Assembly (NCBI GenBank): GCA_031761405.1
Contig: JASEVX010000010.1
Location: 6,379,044 to 6,443,043 of the forward strand
Length of the DNA stretch: 64,000 nt
Source of the DNA: Serripes groenlandicus
Lineage: Eukaryota; Mollusca; Bivalvia; Cardiida; Cardiidae
Reading direction: 5' to 3'
Below, piece after piece: positions 10,501 to 18,389 of the stretch (position 1 is its first letter; each line of letters opens with the position of its first letter). Both the position numbers and the translations under genes were made by a program. The notes beneath the pieces are model-generated. The model ran no database searches. It was not told where the DNA came from and saw only the letters and a list, made by a program, of their open reading frames with translations.

Positions 10501-12712
10501 ATTCTTATTTGTTTTAAAGTTGACTATTATGAAAGTTTAGTGCCCTTAATGTGTGTTTGTAATATGTCTCACTGCAGAACACTTTATTTACTGGTGTTTA
10601 AAATAAAATCAATAACTCATTAACAGAAATCATTCCTTTTGCCATACTGAATGAGATTTAAGAACATAATTCATGTTTAATGTGAATGTAATGAATCATG
10701 GCCATGCCAATCTTTTGATGAATTTTATGCTGGATAGCTTTTGACACATGATCAAAAAAAAGCATTCTATATCACATAAAAACCTACTGGTTTAAAAGTG
10801 TTATGGTAGAACCAACAATAACATTGTTGACAAAGGAGCAATATCCACTTTCTGTATTAATTAGCTTCTTTTCCAATAATGTATTTTAAAATAAAACAAA
10901 GGGAAACACAATAGAATGTGCAAGATGCGAAAAAAGCCAGCGTGCCACCTGGGACTTCCAAGAATTATGAGCAGGACTTCCAAAATTCAGACCAAGGAAG
11001 TCAGGACTTCCTGTTTCAAAAAGTTAGTGCAAGCACTGTTAATCCGAGTATTTTTTTCTATTTGTTTTGTGTCAAAATTATACTTATGGTTGATATACTC
11101 AATTAAGCATGTTACAAACTTGCAATAGCTGTTTATCAGGTAGAAAGTTCTTAAACCTACCTTTTATTGTTCCAATATTTGTCAGATTTGATCTTTTGAA
11201 TAGCTGAATTGTTGTGTTACTGCTGGTGGCTGCTACCAAACAGTCCTCTTCACTACTGCAATGAAAGTATAACTAACGATCAAAGGTCAACATCTTGTAA
11301 TTTACAGAGATCTAGATAAGGGGTGTTATGCATGTTCTAAAATCCTTATTTGACCCTCTAACCCTATGGTGTGGGTACTCAAAAGAATCGTCTCAATGAG
11401 ATGATTCTTTTGCGTAGCCACAACATAGGATTTGCTTTAATACTTAGAGAGAAATTGTGGGAAAAAGAGCTGAATACCCTTCCTTATCTGGACCTCTGGT
11501 AAAAAAATAAAAATAAGAAGTAACCTGATCCTTTACCTGCACCATATCGCTAATTACCAAACCAAAACTATGTTGTATTTGCTGAAAAGGATCATCTAAA
11601 TCAGACAATTCTCTTGCATACCCAGAACATAGGGCTTGAGAGTTAAAAAAAGGCTTTAACTGAATGAAATATAATAGTTATTTAGAAAGAATGATCTACA
11701 CTTTTTTATTTTTATACATACATTGTAGATTGAGAAACATAACTTAACAGGATGTTCTATGCTATCCTCTCTGCTTTCTCATATATTTATTCATCATCAA
11801 AATGAAAAGTGTTATTCAGACACCCTTTTTTTGAACGGTTCTCTTGATAATGAGAAAATAAACTGTTGTAGCGAAGATAGACAAATGTTTTCAAATTTAT
11901 TCAATTATTACACTTTCATTTCTACACCTTTTTATCGAGATGATTTTATCATATAGCCATAGATGCTGCCAAATCTTTTAATCTTTTCCTACATATAGAA
12001 TATAGATACATTCTGACGCCTCTGCAGAAAATTACTTTTGAAAACATTGCGACAAAAGATGAAATTGATAAAATCGAGCAATTTCTTCTTTGGCCACAAT
12101 GTTTTCACTCTGTTCAATAATTATACTTTCATTTATAGTAAATTTCCATATCTTTGCCTAGATGTTTTCAAAGACGTCTGCTGCAGGTTTTGATGTATGT
12201 GGGAAAGGATTAACATGTAAGAGGGTTCAAATTTTTGATAGTTGGAAATTTAGTGAAGTGGTCCAAATATTGATATGAAAAGTATGACCGTTGACACAGA
12301 CCATTAAACAACCTTTCAAATAATAACCCTTTCCCTCATACAACAATTCTGCAGCAGACGACTTTGAACATATTTTGTCAAAAAATAGAAAATCTCTATA
12401 ATTGAATGGATAACCTATGACAAATAGTGGAAAACATTGGGGCAAAAGGAGAAATTGCACGTTTTGTGCAATTTCTTCTTTTGTCACTATGTTTTCAAAA
12501 AGCCGTCTGCTGCAGAGGCGTCAGAAAGCGTCTATATGAGGGAAAGGGTTAAACAACCTTTCAAATAAAGAATGATTTTTTGTTTATATAAACCTTTTCT
12601 GACACTCCACTTCAAGTATAAAGTCTTCCTCCGTTTTATCCAAAGATACTGCAGATTTCTCACTTAATTTAAGCGAATGGAATAATTGGTCTAGACTCAT
12701 GTTTGTCCCGTC
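1499..12712 (-). CDS. WDR89: WDR89-like WD40-repeat protein gene, 5' part (six exons; rest off the left edge)
   Basis: The protein is predicted to be a WD40 beta-propeller. WDR89 is a small family of unsettled function. Six exons on the minus strand join in perfect phase: 12712-12594 (ATG at 12700), 11255-11161, 8254-8170, 7339-7290, 4875-4758 and 1562-1499. They give 173 residues. Each intron has GT..AG ends. Exon 3 has the WD40 start GHKETLTGLCWG and the strand signature YTASADKTIR; exon 4 continues with SWDV. Exon 5 (LCVDINASDLVLTAG, then VLFW) and exon 6 (WDTRNAE, then SESHQDDVTQ) match the order expected in WDR89. The reading frame is open at the end of exon 6, so the remaining blades must lie at coordinates below 1. 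No exon encodes more than about 40 residues, so the gene has no long ORF. The ATG follows an acceptor (cag at 12713-12715), so a 5' non-coding exon is expected upstream. The identification is from recognised sequence pattern; another WD40 paralogue is possible. Confidence 0.8.
1587..2006. mobile_element. Two TTAA MITE copies, back to back
   Basis: 1587-1790 is plus-oriented, starting CCCTTTCCCACATACAG after TTAA (1583-1586). About 1795-2006 is minus-oriented, sharing the TTAA between them. Both are older subfamily copies. The first begins 24 nt from the WDR89 exon 6 acceptor. Confidence 0.6.
2084..2248 (-). mobile_element. SINE, 5'-truncated
   Basis: On the minus strand this is the 3' half of the SINE family seen complete at 45692-45985. 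It ends in a (CAAT)n-type tail at 2084 and is cut off where an old MITE half begins (ggaaaacattgtgggaaaag). Confidence 0.7.
2379..2519 (+). mobile_element. Short satellite-cored element remnant (CAAGAGCACC ... GAGCT)
   Basis: Starts acaagagcaccgcg and ends tcgagctaaaaa, the same end types as the larger elements at 5933 and 49606. Only about 140 bp remain. Confidence 0.4.
2546..2764 (-). mobile_element. TTAA MITE, near full length
   Basis: 219 bp between TTAA sites (2542-2545 and 2765-2768). Ends CCATTTCCCTCATAC and GAGGGAGAGGG. Core hairpin GAAATTGCTTG/GAGCAATTTC. Confidence 0.85.
2978..3197 (+). mobile_element. TTAA MITE, near full length
   Basis: Ends CCCTTTCCCTCATATAG and ATGGAAAGGG, with TTAA on the right. 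The left site has decayed to AAAA. Core gctcaaaacgagc. Confidence 0.85.
3282..3745. mobile_element. Two degenerate TTAA MITE copies
   Basis: 3282-3475 (plus; cctccctcag-like start, gggaaaggg end) and about 3506-3742 (plus; conserved ctctgcagcagacgac and a second GTCATCTGCTGCAG). Between 3745 and 3860 I see nothing recognisable. Confidence 0.5.
3905..4490. mobile_element. Three adjoining old TTAA MITE copies
   Basis: About 3905-4075 (minus), 4079-4293 (minus) and 4298-4489 (plus, lacking its right end). They touch at GGGTAAACCC and GGGTTAACCC, where the right end of one meets the left end of the next. Confidence 0.6.
4494..4740 (+). mobile_element. TTAA MITE with a duplicated right end
   Basis: Full element 4494-4699 between TTAA sites. 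The TTAA at 4700-4703 is followed by a second copy of the last 37 bp (AGTCGTCTGCTGCAG ... GGGAAAGGG), which ends at another TTAA (4741-4744). It sits 13 nt from the WDR89 exon 5 donor. Confidence 0.85.
4758..4875 (-). CDS. WDR89: WDR89-like exon 5
   Basis: The exon encodes AQDCNSIFLCVDINASDLVL, then an acidic loop and YVLFW split over the next junction. This fits the WDR89 segment where FDIN and VFW occur. Donor gttagt. A TTAA MITE ends 13 nt after the donor. Confidence 0.8.
4880..5930. mobile_element. Degraded MITE relics
   Basis: 4880-5160 has no recognised content. 5164-5370, 5374-5560, 5575-5745 and 5745-5880 are progressively degraded TTAA MITE relics, recognised by cttt-ccaacatac ends, ggcaaaa...gaaattgctcat cores and GGGTTAA ends. 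No coding sequence is seen. Confidence 0.45.
5933..6926 (+). mobile_element. Satellite-cored element (CAAGAGGGTC ... AGGTGAGCT), possibly Helentron-like
   Basis: Starts caagagggtcgttatgaccc and then ctcacctgag; ends with a hairpin (actcacctt ... aggtgagct). The core is about five tandem units of roughly 165 bp containing accaatcaacatggcttgaa and gtcaccctagaaacatttct. There are no long TIRs and no ORF. Assignment to non-autonomous Helentrons is inference from the subterminal repeats, 3' hairpin and satellite core. Confidence 0.5.
6990..7516. mobile_element. Two old TTAA MITE copies flanking WDR89 exon 4
   Basis: About 6990-7171 (minus, ends ctctactgcatac / gtaggaaaggg) and 7369-7512 (plus, internally deleted). 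The 50-nt WDR89 exon 4 lies between them. Confidence 0.5.
7290..7339 (-). CDS. WDR89: WDR89-like exon 4 (50-nt micro-exon)
   Basis: Only 50 nt long. It supplies RSWDVRAKLNREVQRFEG, including the WD dipeptide that closes the blade. Acceptor tttag, donor gtaatt. It is accepted because both phases match its neighbours and the text continues the WD40 signature. Confidence 0.8.
7574..8125 (+). mobile_element. Satellite-cored element, decayed, right end not found
   Basis: Starts caagaggccagtattgc and carries about three units similar to those at 5933-6926 (ggccatgtttttcaaccaat, gaaggaatctgatagagg). The right-end hairpin is not recognisable. Confidence 0.45.
8170..8254 (-). CDS. WDR89: WDR89-like exon 3 (WD40 blade)
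   Basis: The exon carries the most diagnostic piece of the gene: the GH dipeptide, the TLTGLCW strand, and SADKTIR before the WD dipeptide in the next exon. Acceptor gtacag, donor gtataa. Confidence 0.85.
8322..8502. mobile_element. Fragmented TTAA MITE pair
   Basis: A left piece (8325-8400, internally deleted) is joined through GGGTTAA to a right piece (8403-8499) ending GAGGGAAAGGGTTAA. Confidence 0.5.
8560..8852 (+). mobile_element. tRNA-derived SINE, full length
   Basis: The plus-strand head has a B-box-like gagtttgaatcccagctcgg. The body (tatgtggaaaagcagcctgt, aactggccaccgtgatat) matches the minus-strand copies at 45692 and 46140. The tail is (CAAT)5 at about 8831-8851. Confidence 0.75.
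8956..9140. mobile_element. Palindromic MITE, family 2
   Basis: Ends (T)CTAGATAAG and CTTATCTAGAG. The centre is a near-perfect palindrome around ctcaaaagaatt / gattcttttgagt. Other copies are at 11306 and 25033. Confidence 0.65.
9150..11150. other. Intron sequence with little recognisable content
   Basis: A MITE right-end scrap lies at 9290-9355. 9540-9680 has a locally CG-rich stretch with repeated tacgccc/ggacgt words. 9680-10900 looks unique: no repeat, no supported exon. 10916-11128 has two overlapping short ORFs with a duplicated caggacttcc word, which I regard as non-coding. Confidence 0.4.
11161..11255 (-). CDS. WDR89: WDR89-like exon 2
   Basis: The exon encodes SSEEDCLVAATSSNTTIQLF and then KRSNLTNIGTIK, a propeller strand followed by the start of the next blade. 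Acceptor ttgcag, donor gtaggt. It enters in phase 2 and leaves in phase 1. Confidence 0.75.
11306..11650. mobile_element. Palindromic MITE family 2, one full and one partial copy
   Basis: 11306-11500 runs from agagatctagataagggg to ccttatctggacctct with the same central palindrome. About 11560-11650 is the middle of a second copy (aactatgttgtatttgct ... acccagaacatagggctt). Confidence 0.6.
11974..12212 (+). mobile_element. TTAA MITE, older copy
   Basis: ccttttcctacatatag start, ctctgcagaaaat, a core with gaaattgataaaatcgagcaatttc, then gacgtctgctgcag and gggaaagg end. Confidence 0.65.
12327..12548 (-). mobile_element. TTAA MITE, full length, with a duplicated 20-bp flank
   Basis: 222 bp, ends CCCTTTCCCTCATAC / TATGAGGGAAAGGG. 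The left flank 12304-12323 (TTAAACAACCTTTCAAATAA) recurs directly right of the element at 12549-12568. It lies in WDR89 intron 1, 45 nt from the donor. Confidence 0.9.
12594..12712 (-). CDS. WDR89: WDR89-like exon 1 (start codon)
   Basis: The ATG is at 12700-12698, preceded by 12 nt of 5' UTR and an acceptor (ctttt-cag). The exon encodes MSLDQLFHSLKLSEKSAVSL and then an acidic stretch up to VECQK. It ends in phase 2 at AG, followed by gtttat. A clean TTAA MITE begins 45 nt into the following intron. Confidence 0.75.
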
Positions 12713-13004
12713 CTGAAAAGACAACAATTTGACATGTTTACAACAGGCTTATTAAATTAGCCTTCATTCAGTTTAAAGATGTTTTATTAATATTAAAAAC
12801 AAGAGTGTTTGTTGAACATCATGTGTCACTGCTATAATTAAAAGTTAGTTAGACAGTTGACACAAAATCAATTAAATAGTTTATAAAGCAAATGATTTGT
12901 TGATTGGAGTATGACCCTTTAGTACATACAGGATAGCGGTTGCTTTACCATGGCCAGTTTGCATATAGAATTTGATTGTTTTTATAAGGGTTTTATGCCG
13001 TATT

Positions 13005-14459
13005 GGGTATAGCTAGATACCGAAAACAACGTTGTTTTCGCGGAAACAACATTTTCTTACGAAAACAACTTTTTATATGACTATAAAGCCCATATAACCC
13101 TATTTTTTCATCAAATATCATTTAAACAACACATGCCAAATACATTTTTAACCAAAAAAATCCATTTTTTAACATTATTTTGTACTTATTATAGAAAAAT
13201 ATGTATTTCGGTTTCGGCATAGGCTAAAACCCATATAAATGCGTAGATTATGCTGGTGGAACGGAAATATGTCGTCTCAATGTCGACGGGTTAAATATGG
13301 TGAGTGAATAGTTTTATATTAATTGCCGTTAAAATGGGAACACATTATTTATTTCATAATTATTATTTGATTAAGTGTAGTTTTTTATTTAAGAACAGAC
13401 GTTTCACGTTTAATCCGAATCACGCCCATCAGCCTACGAAAACATCCTAGCAGCCCACGAAAACAACATTATAATGATCTAGGAAAATGACTTTAATGAA
13501 TTTTATTTAACAAATGTATTAAGATTAATACTTACTTACTTGTTGTGTTGGTTATCGTTGGTTATCTTTTATAAAAATTAGTTACAAGCCTACGGAAACC
13601 GCATTGTTTTTAAGAAAATAAATTGTCGTACGCAAATGACTTCTGAGAATATGTTAAACATATTTTTTTAAATCATAAAATGTTATTTTGTCATTAATAA
13701 AGATGAAAAAGTGTGGTAGTATGGGTAACATTGTCATAAATTAAGTTGTTTTCGTGACAGACAAAGTTGTTTTCGTGAGCCGATTCTATTCATTTACGGA
13801 TTTTAGCCTTTGCCACTATGTAATTTCTCTAATTCGCGAATATAAGTATAAATACACTATAACAATTTGTTAAAATGTATCGTTATATGTTCGTTCATGT
13901 CCTATTAAGTTAATGAATATGAAAAAATGTTGTTATAAGGATAATATTGTCATAAATAAAGTTGTTTTCGTGACAGCCGAGTTGTTTTCGTGAGCCGGTT
14001 CTTATTATTTATACGGGGTTTAGCCTATGCCACTATGTAATTTATCAATTTCGCTATAATAAGAACAAAAACACGATTATAAAGTGTTAAAATGTATCTT
14101 TATATGTTCGTGAATGTGCTATTGAGCTAATACATATAATAAAATATGGTTTTATGAGCTTAACAGGCATATATAAAGTTGTTTTCGTGACAGCCGAGCT
14201 GTTTCCGTGAGCCGATTCTAATTATTTATACGGGTTTTAGCCTATGCCATTATGAAATTTATCTATTTCGCTATTATAAGTACAAAAATAAGATTTTAAA
14301 GTGTTAACATTTATCTTTATATGTTCGTAACGGTGCTATTGAGGTAATACTTATAATAAAATATGGAAGTATGGGCTTTATAGTCATATAAAAAGTTGTT
14401 TTCGTAAGAAAATGTTGTTTCCGCGAAAACAACGTTGTTTTCGGTATCTAGCTATACCG
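13005..14459. mobile_element. Mutator-like non-autonomous element with long TIRs and a 9-bp TSD
   Basis: Inverted ends of about 90 bp (GGTATAGCTAGATACCGAAA ... and its complement) enclose 1455 bp. The 9-bp TGCCGTATT is duplicated exactly at 12996-13004 and 14460-14468. The interior has three tandem units of about 210-225 bp starting GTTGTTTTCGTGACAG (about 13745, 13970, 14178). GTTTTCG recurs throughout. No transposase ORF. A 9-bp TSD plus long TIRs is the pattern of Mutator-like elements; that class call is inference. Confidence 0.8.
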
Positions 14460-14468
14460 TGCCGTATT

Positions 14469-14785
14469 CAACATTATGTCAGTTATATCGCGGTGATAGT
14501 TCTGTAATGTGTACCAGGTCCTTCACGGAGTTAAGCCACCGCCAGTCACCCATCTAGGCACTAACCACGATTTAAGTTGCTTAACTTTGAGAAAAAAACG
14601 ACCAACATCGCCATAAAAGCTGACTTTCACAACAAGGCTGTAGAAGTGGTATTTGTACCTGTGCACCATTCCTGTTAAAGACTTAAAGTTCTTTTATTCA
14701 TGATCCCTGGGTTAACAAACCAGTACTGGACTAGGAAATGTGCCTTACCCAAGGGCACCAACCATGGCTGCCACGCCCGGTGATA
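14469..14785 (-). mobile_element. SINE fragment split by the next element (continues at 17738-17890)
   Basis: Begins with a minus-strand SINE 3' end (tcagttatatcgcggtga) and contains gtaccaggtccttcacgg, also present near 52020. The remaining tRNA-like part (gaatttgaactcttgg) resumes right of the element at 14795-17728. Confidence 0.5.
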
Positions 14786-15565
14786 GAAAACAGGGTAGCC
14801 AGAAGAACCGACCCCACGCGAAAGCGACCCCACTTTTACTCAGAACAAGCGACCCCAGTTTTAGTCTACCCCATTATCGGTTTTAACAGGTGTGAATGGA
14901 TGATGATCACTACATTCTGAATAAAATGTATTTTAACATTGTAATAAAAATGTATGTTAACATTGTAATAAAAATAAAAATGTATGTTAACATTGTAATA
15001 AAAATGTATGTTATTAGAAATGTACGTTAACATTAATTGCGCTAAAATTAAACAAGGTTTCATCTTTTCAATGTTTGTGTTTATCAGGTTCAGGTGCTAC
15101 TAACAAAGTTAAAGAAACACATTAATGATTGCGATTATATTAAGCTTATATTAAGCAATTATTTTTGTTAGTAGCACCTGATACACACAAAAGATTAAAA
15201 GATGAAACCTTGCTTAATTTCAGCGCATTTAACGATGAGTTCAACTTTCTTAGTAACACCTGATACGCACAAAAGATGTGTGTTTGTACTTACTTTTGAT
15301 GTTTTTCGTAAATTGTGTTTGTTTTATTGATACTGTTGTAATGATATAATTATTTTAATTGCTCAATTTGAAAAATATATATATATATGTATGTGTATGT
15401 ATAACTGCCTATCACATATTCATTAAACTTGATGATAATTTCGTGAAACTCTGTTCAGAATTGTTAAATTTATTATTTGTTACTTGTGACTTTAATAATT
15501 TGTTGTTACTTTTGACTTTAATAAATTAGATTTTATTGTTACTTGTGACTTGTGTGAGTGTGAAA

Positions 15566-15668
15566 ATGGCTGATTTGTGTATTGAGTGTCTTGACCCCGT
15601 TCGTCCACTACAACATGGCATCACGTGCGATGTATGTGATAGATGGCAGCATCGAATATGCAATACCG
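15566..15668 (+). pseudogene. MULE gene remnant, N-terminal zinc-finger exon
   Basis: An ATG opens MADLCIECLDPVRPLQHGIT and then CDVCDRWQHRIC: CxxC, CxxC, HxxC, a small zinc-binding module of the type fused to animal MULE transposases. It ends at gtaaga in phase 1. The exon it should join is missing. Confidence 0.6.
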
Positions 15669-15892
15669 GTAAGAACCATTACAAAATATATTTTATGCCA
15701 TATATTAATATTAACAATGTTTTCTTAGTTAGCCTTCTAAGATGTTTTCAATTTATGCGGCCTACCTATCCTTTAAAAATCCCCCTTTTCTCACCATATA
15801 TGTACACATGTCCACCTTTCTCACAATGTTTTCTCAAGTTTGTTTGCCACGAAGATTTCAAATTATGGTTTCACAATGTTACGATGTTTACT

Positions 15893-16497
15893 AATGTTTG
15901 ATAGAGGACATATCTCCTTTTCTCACAATGTTACTAAATTATCCAAAATGCCGAAGTCGTTTAATAGTGTTTGATAGAGGACATATCTCCTTTTCTCACA
16001 ATGTTACGATGTTTACTAATGTTTGATAGAGGACATATCTCCTTTTCTCACAATGTTACTAAATTATCCAAAATGCCGAAGTTGTTTAATAGTGTTTGAT
16101 AGAGGACATATCTCCTTTTCTCACAATGTTACTAAATTATCCAAAATGCCGAAGTTGTTTAATAGTGTTTGATAGAGGACATATCTCCTTTTTTCACAAT
16201 GTTACGATGTTTACTAATGTTTGATAGAGGACATATCTCCTTTTCTCACAATGTTACTAAATTATCCAAAATGCCGAAGTTGTTTAATAGTGTTTGATAG
16301 AGGACATATCTCCTTTTTTCACAATGTTACGATGTTTACTAATGTTTGATAGAGGACATATCTCCTTTTCTCACAATGTTACTAAATTATCCAAAATGCC
16401 GAAGTTTTTTAATAGTGTTTGATAGAGGACATATCTCCTTTTTTCACAATGTTACTAAATTATCCAATATGCCGAAGTTGTTTAATAGTGTTTGACC
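15893..16497 (+). repeat. Higher-order tandem repeat replacing the MULE core
   Basis: Units starting TTTGATAGAGGACATATCTC in two lengths (about 73 and 52 bp), arranged in alternating order, around ten units. The long form contains aaattatccaaaatgccgaa, the short form tacgatgtttactaatg. Some local frames stay open through the repeat, but these are not real genes. Confidence 0.85.
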
Positions 16498-16504
16498 ATC
16501 ACAT

Positions 16505-17195
16505 CAGGAAGTTGCTGGCCATCCCATTCCTGCCAGCGAGAGACATACAGAGAGCCTTCCAAAAACTAAAGGAGAAAGTAGACGACAATTCCGAGCCCCT
16601 CAGAGAACTCTTTAGATACGTTCAGGACCAGTGGATGGACAGTACTGTTTGGTCGCCAGAAGAGTGGTCCGTTTATAGACAAACAGTAAGGACGAACAAC
16701 GACACCGAAGGTATATAATTCTGAAATATATATATACAATGAATGATAAAACATACCAATGCAAGAAATTATTTGCTTATTAAGGAGAAATTTTGATTTA
16801 ATGACAGATTTAATACAAACTGTGGGACAATTCAATGACATAGTGTGATATGTGGTTTATAGGTTGCGTTTGTAAAGTCTGCACAGAATGTAATAAAGGT
16901 ATATTGCTACAAATGGATATTTTTGTTTATATTATCAGGATGGCACAGACGTTTGAATGCGAAGGCCGGACGGGGGGCTCTACCTATGTACGTTTTGGTC
17001 AATCTACTCCTGAAAGAGGCAAAACTGGTCAATATTAACATGCATCTGGTGATGGATTATGGGGTCGGACGTCGGAGAAGACCAGCCTACCGCGCCATGG
17101 ACGTTGCAATCTTCAAGCTGTGGGACGAATATGACGACCACGAGATTGTATGTGAAGATTTCCTCAAAAAGATAGGAGATATCTACGGGAGTTGA
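16505..17195 (+). pseudogene. MULE transposase C-terminal exons
   Basis: Exon about 16505-16711 encodes ARDIQRAFQKLKEKVDD and WSVYRQTVRTNNDTE, then gtatat. The next exon (after cag at 16936-16938) continues GWHRRLNAKAGRGALPMYVL and ends at a stop near 17195. NNDTEGWH matches the conserved C-terminal NN..EGWH motif of animal MULE transposases. The splice phase (1) agrees. The DDE catalytic region is absent, so no active enzyme can come from this copy. Confidence 0.7.
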
Positions 17196-18254
17196 ATTAC
17201 TTTTATTTAATATGTTTACTATGCAGCATTAATTTAATAATTGTTTTTTTTTTTTTCCAGTTATGTTTTCAAAGTCACTATTTGTTTTTTACTCGTTTGT
17301 TTACTATGCAACTTTAATTTAATTTCGATTTATAACAAAATGTTTTCAAAGTCACTATTGTTCTATTACTCGATTGTTTACTATGCAGCATTAATTTAAT
17401 AATTGTTTTGTTTTTTTCCATTTATGTTTTCAAAGTCAATATTGTTTTTTTACTCGATTGTTTACTATGCATCATTAATTTAATAATTGTTTTGTTTTTT
17501 CCAAGGTTTAACAGAATGTGTCACTGTTGTATTTTTCCATATTCATGACTGTTTATTACACTTAAACACTTAAACCTTAGTTTCTTATTTTCTTAAACCC
17601 TCCATTCACACCTAAAACCGATCCATTCACACCTGTTAAAACCGATAACGGGGTAGACTAAAACTGGGGTCGCTTCTTCTGAGTAAAAGTGGGGTCGCTT
17701 TCGCGTGGGGTCGGTTCTTCTGGCAGCCGAAAACAGGACACCCCGATGTTAACAGTTAACTAGTCGGCCACGGTGGATTGGAAAAAAAAATATGCTTAAC
17801 ACAATCACTTTTGTCAATCATCGGAGGTGTGAATGGCCAGTTCAGAATTTGAACTCTTGGTCCTTTGATGAATAGCCGAAATGCTACTATAAACAAATGA
17901 AGACCTTTAAACTATTAAGTCGAATACCACCAACACACATTTTTTGTATATAAGAGAATAAGAGAACACGAAAACCAATGACAAAGAAGTGTAACGACAA
18001 TGTTCTCAGTTCCTTTAGTTTGAAAACTAGTTTATAAAATTAGGATTTTGTAAATCATATAATGATGTAAATAATTTCTATGATAGAAGGCTGTATATTT
18101 AGAAATCTTACAGTAAATCATACGGATAAAATGCAGTCCACATGTAAACAACTGACCAATATTTATGTTCGTGTAATTCTCACGTACTCCGTGATTTAAA
18201 TGTTTACAAATTTGACAGATCTGTCATCTGTGTGATCGATGTGGGATTTTTAAA

Positions 18255-18389
18255 ATGGGAGCTGCCGACAGTAAAGAAAAGGAAACAGAAATTTTAAATT
18301 TATTTACGCCAGTAGAACAGCATCAAATAAAGTCGCTATGGTTCACGATTGTCGGAAACCAAAAGTGTTTAACAGAGGCATTCATTAAG
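18255..18389 (+). CDS. MEAK7: MEAK7 exon 1 (start codon)
   Basis: Encodes 45 residues beginning MGAADSKEKETEILNLFTPV; the family N-terminus also starts MG. Ends AAG followed by gtaaaa, phase 0. The sequence just upstream (18200-18254) has no obvious TATA box. Confidence 0.93.

Larger units (their letters stand above)
14795..17728 (+). mobile_element. MULE DNA transposon with remnants of its transposase gene
   Basis: TIRs of about 110 bp: left 14795-14900 (TAGCCAGAAGAACCGACCCC ...), right 17620-17728. The exact 9-bp duplication GAAAACAGG lies at 14786-14794 and 17729-17737. It carries gene remnants at 15566-15668, 16505-16711 and 16939-17195. Between the first two is a tandem repeat instead of a catalytic core. 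A TA-rich palindrome at 15052-15220 (gtttcatctttt ... aaaagatgaaac) lies inside. Short direct repeats (gtttactatgcagc) fill 17210-17510. Confidence 0.85.

Noticed and set aside
15536..16718. Continuous genes at 15536-15901 and 16419-16718
   Set aside because: Only 15566-15668 and the part from about 16505 are coding-like; the rest is intron or tandem repeat.
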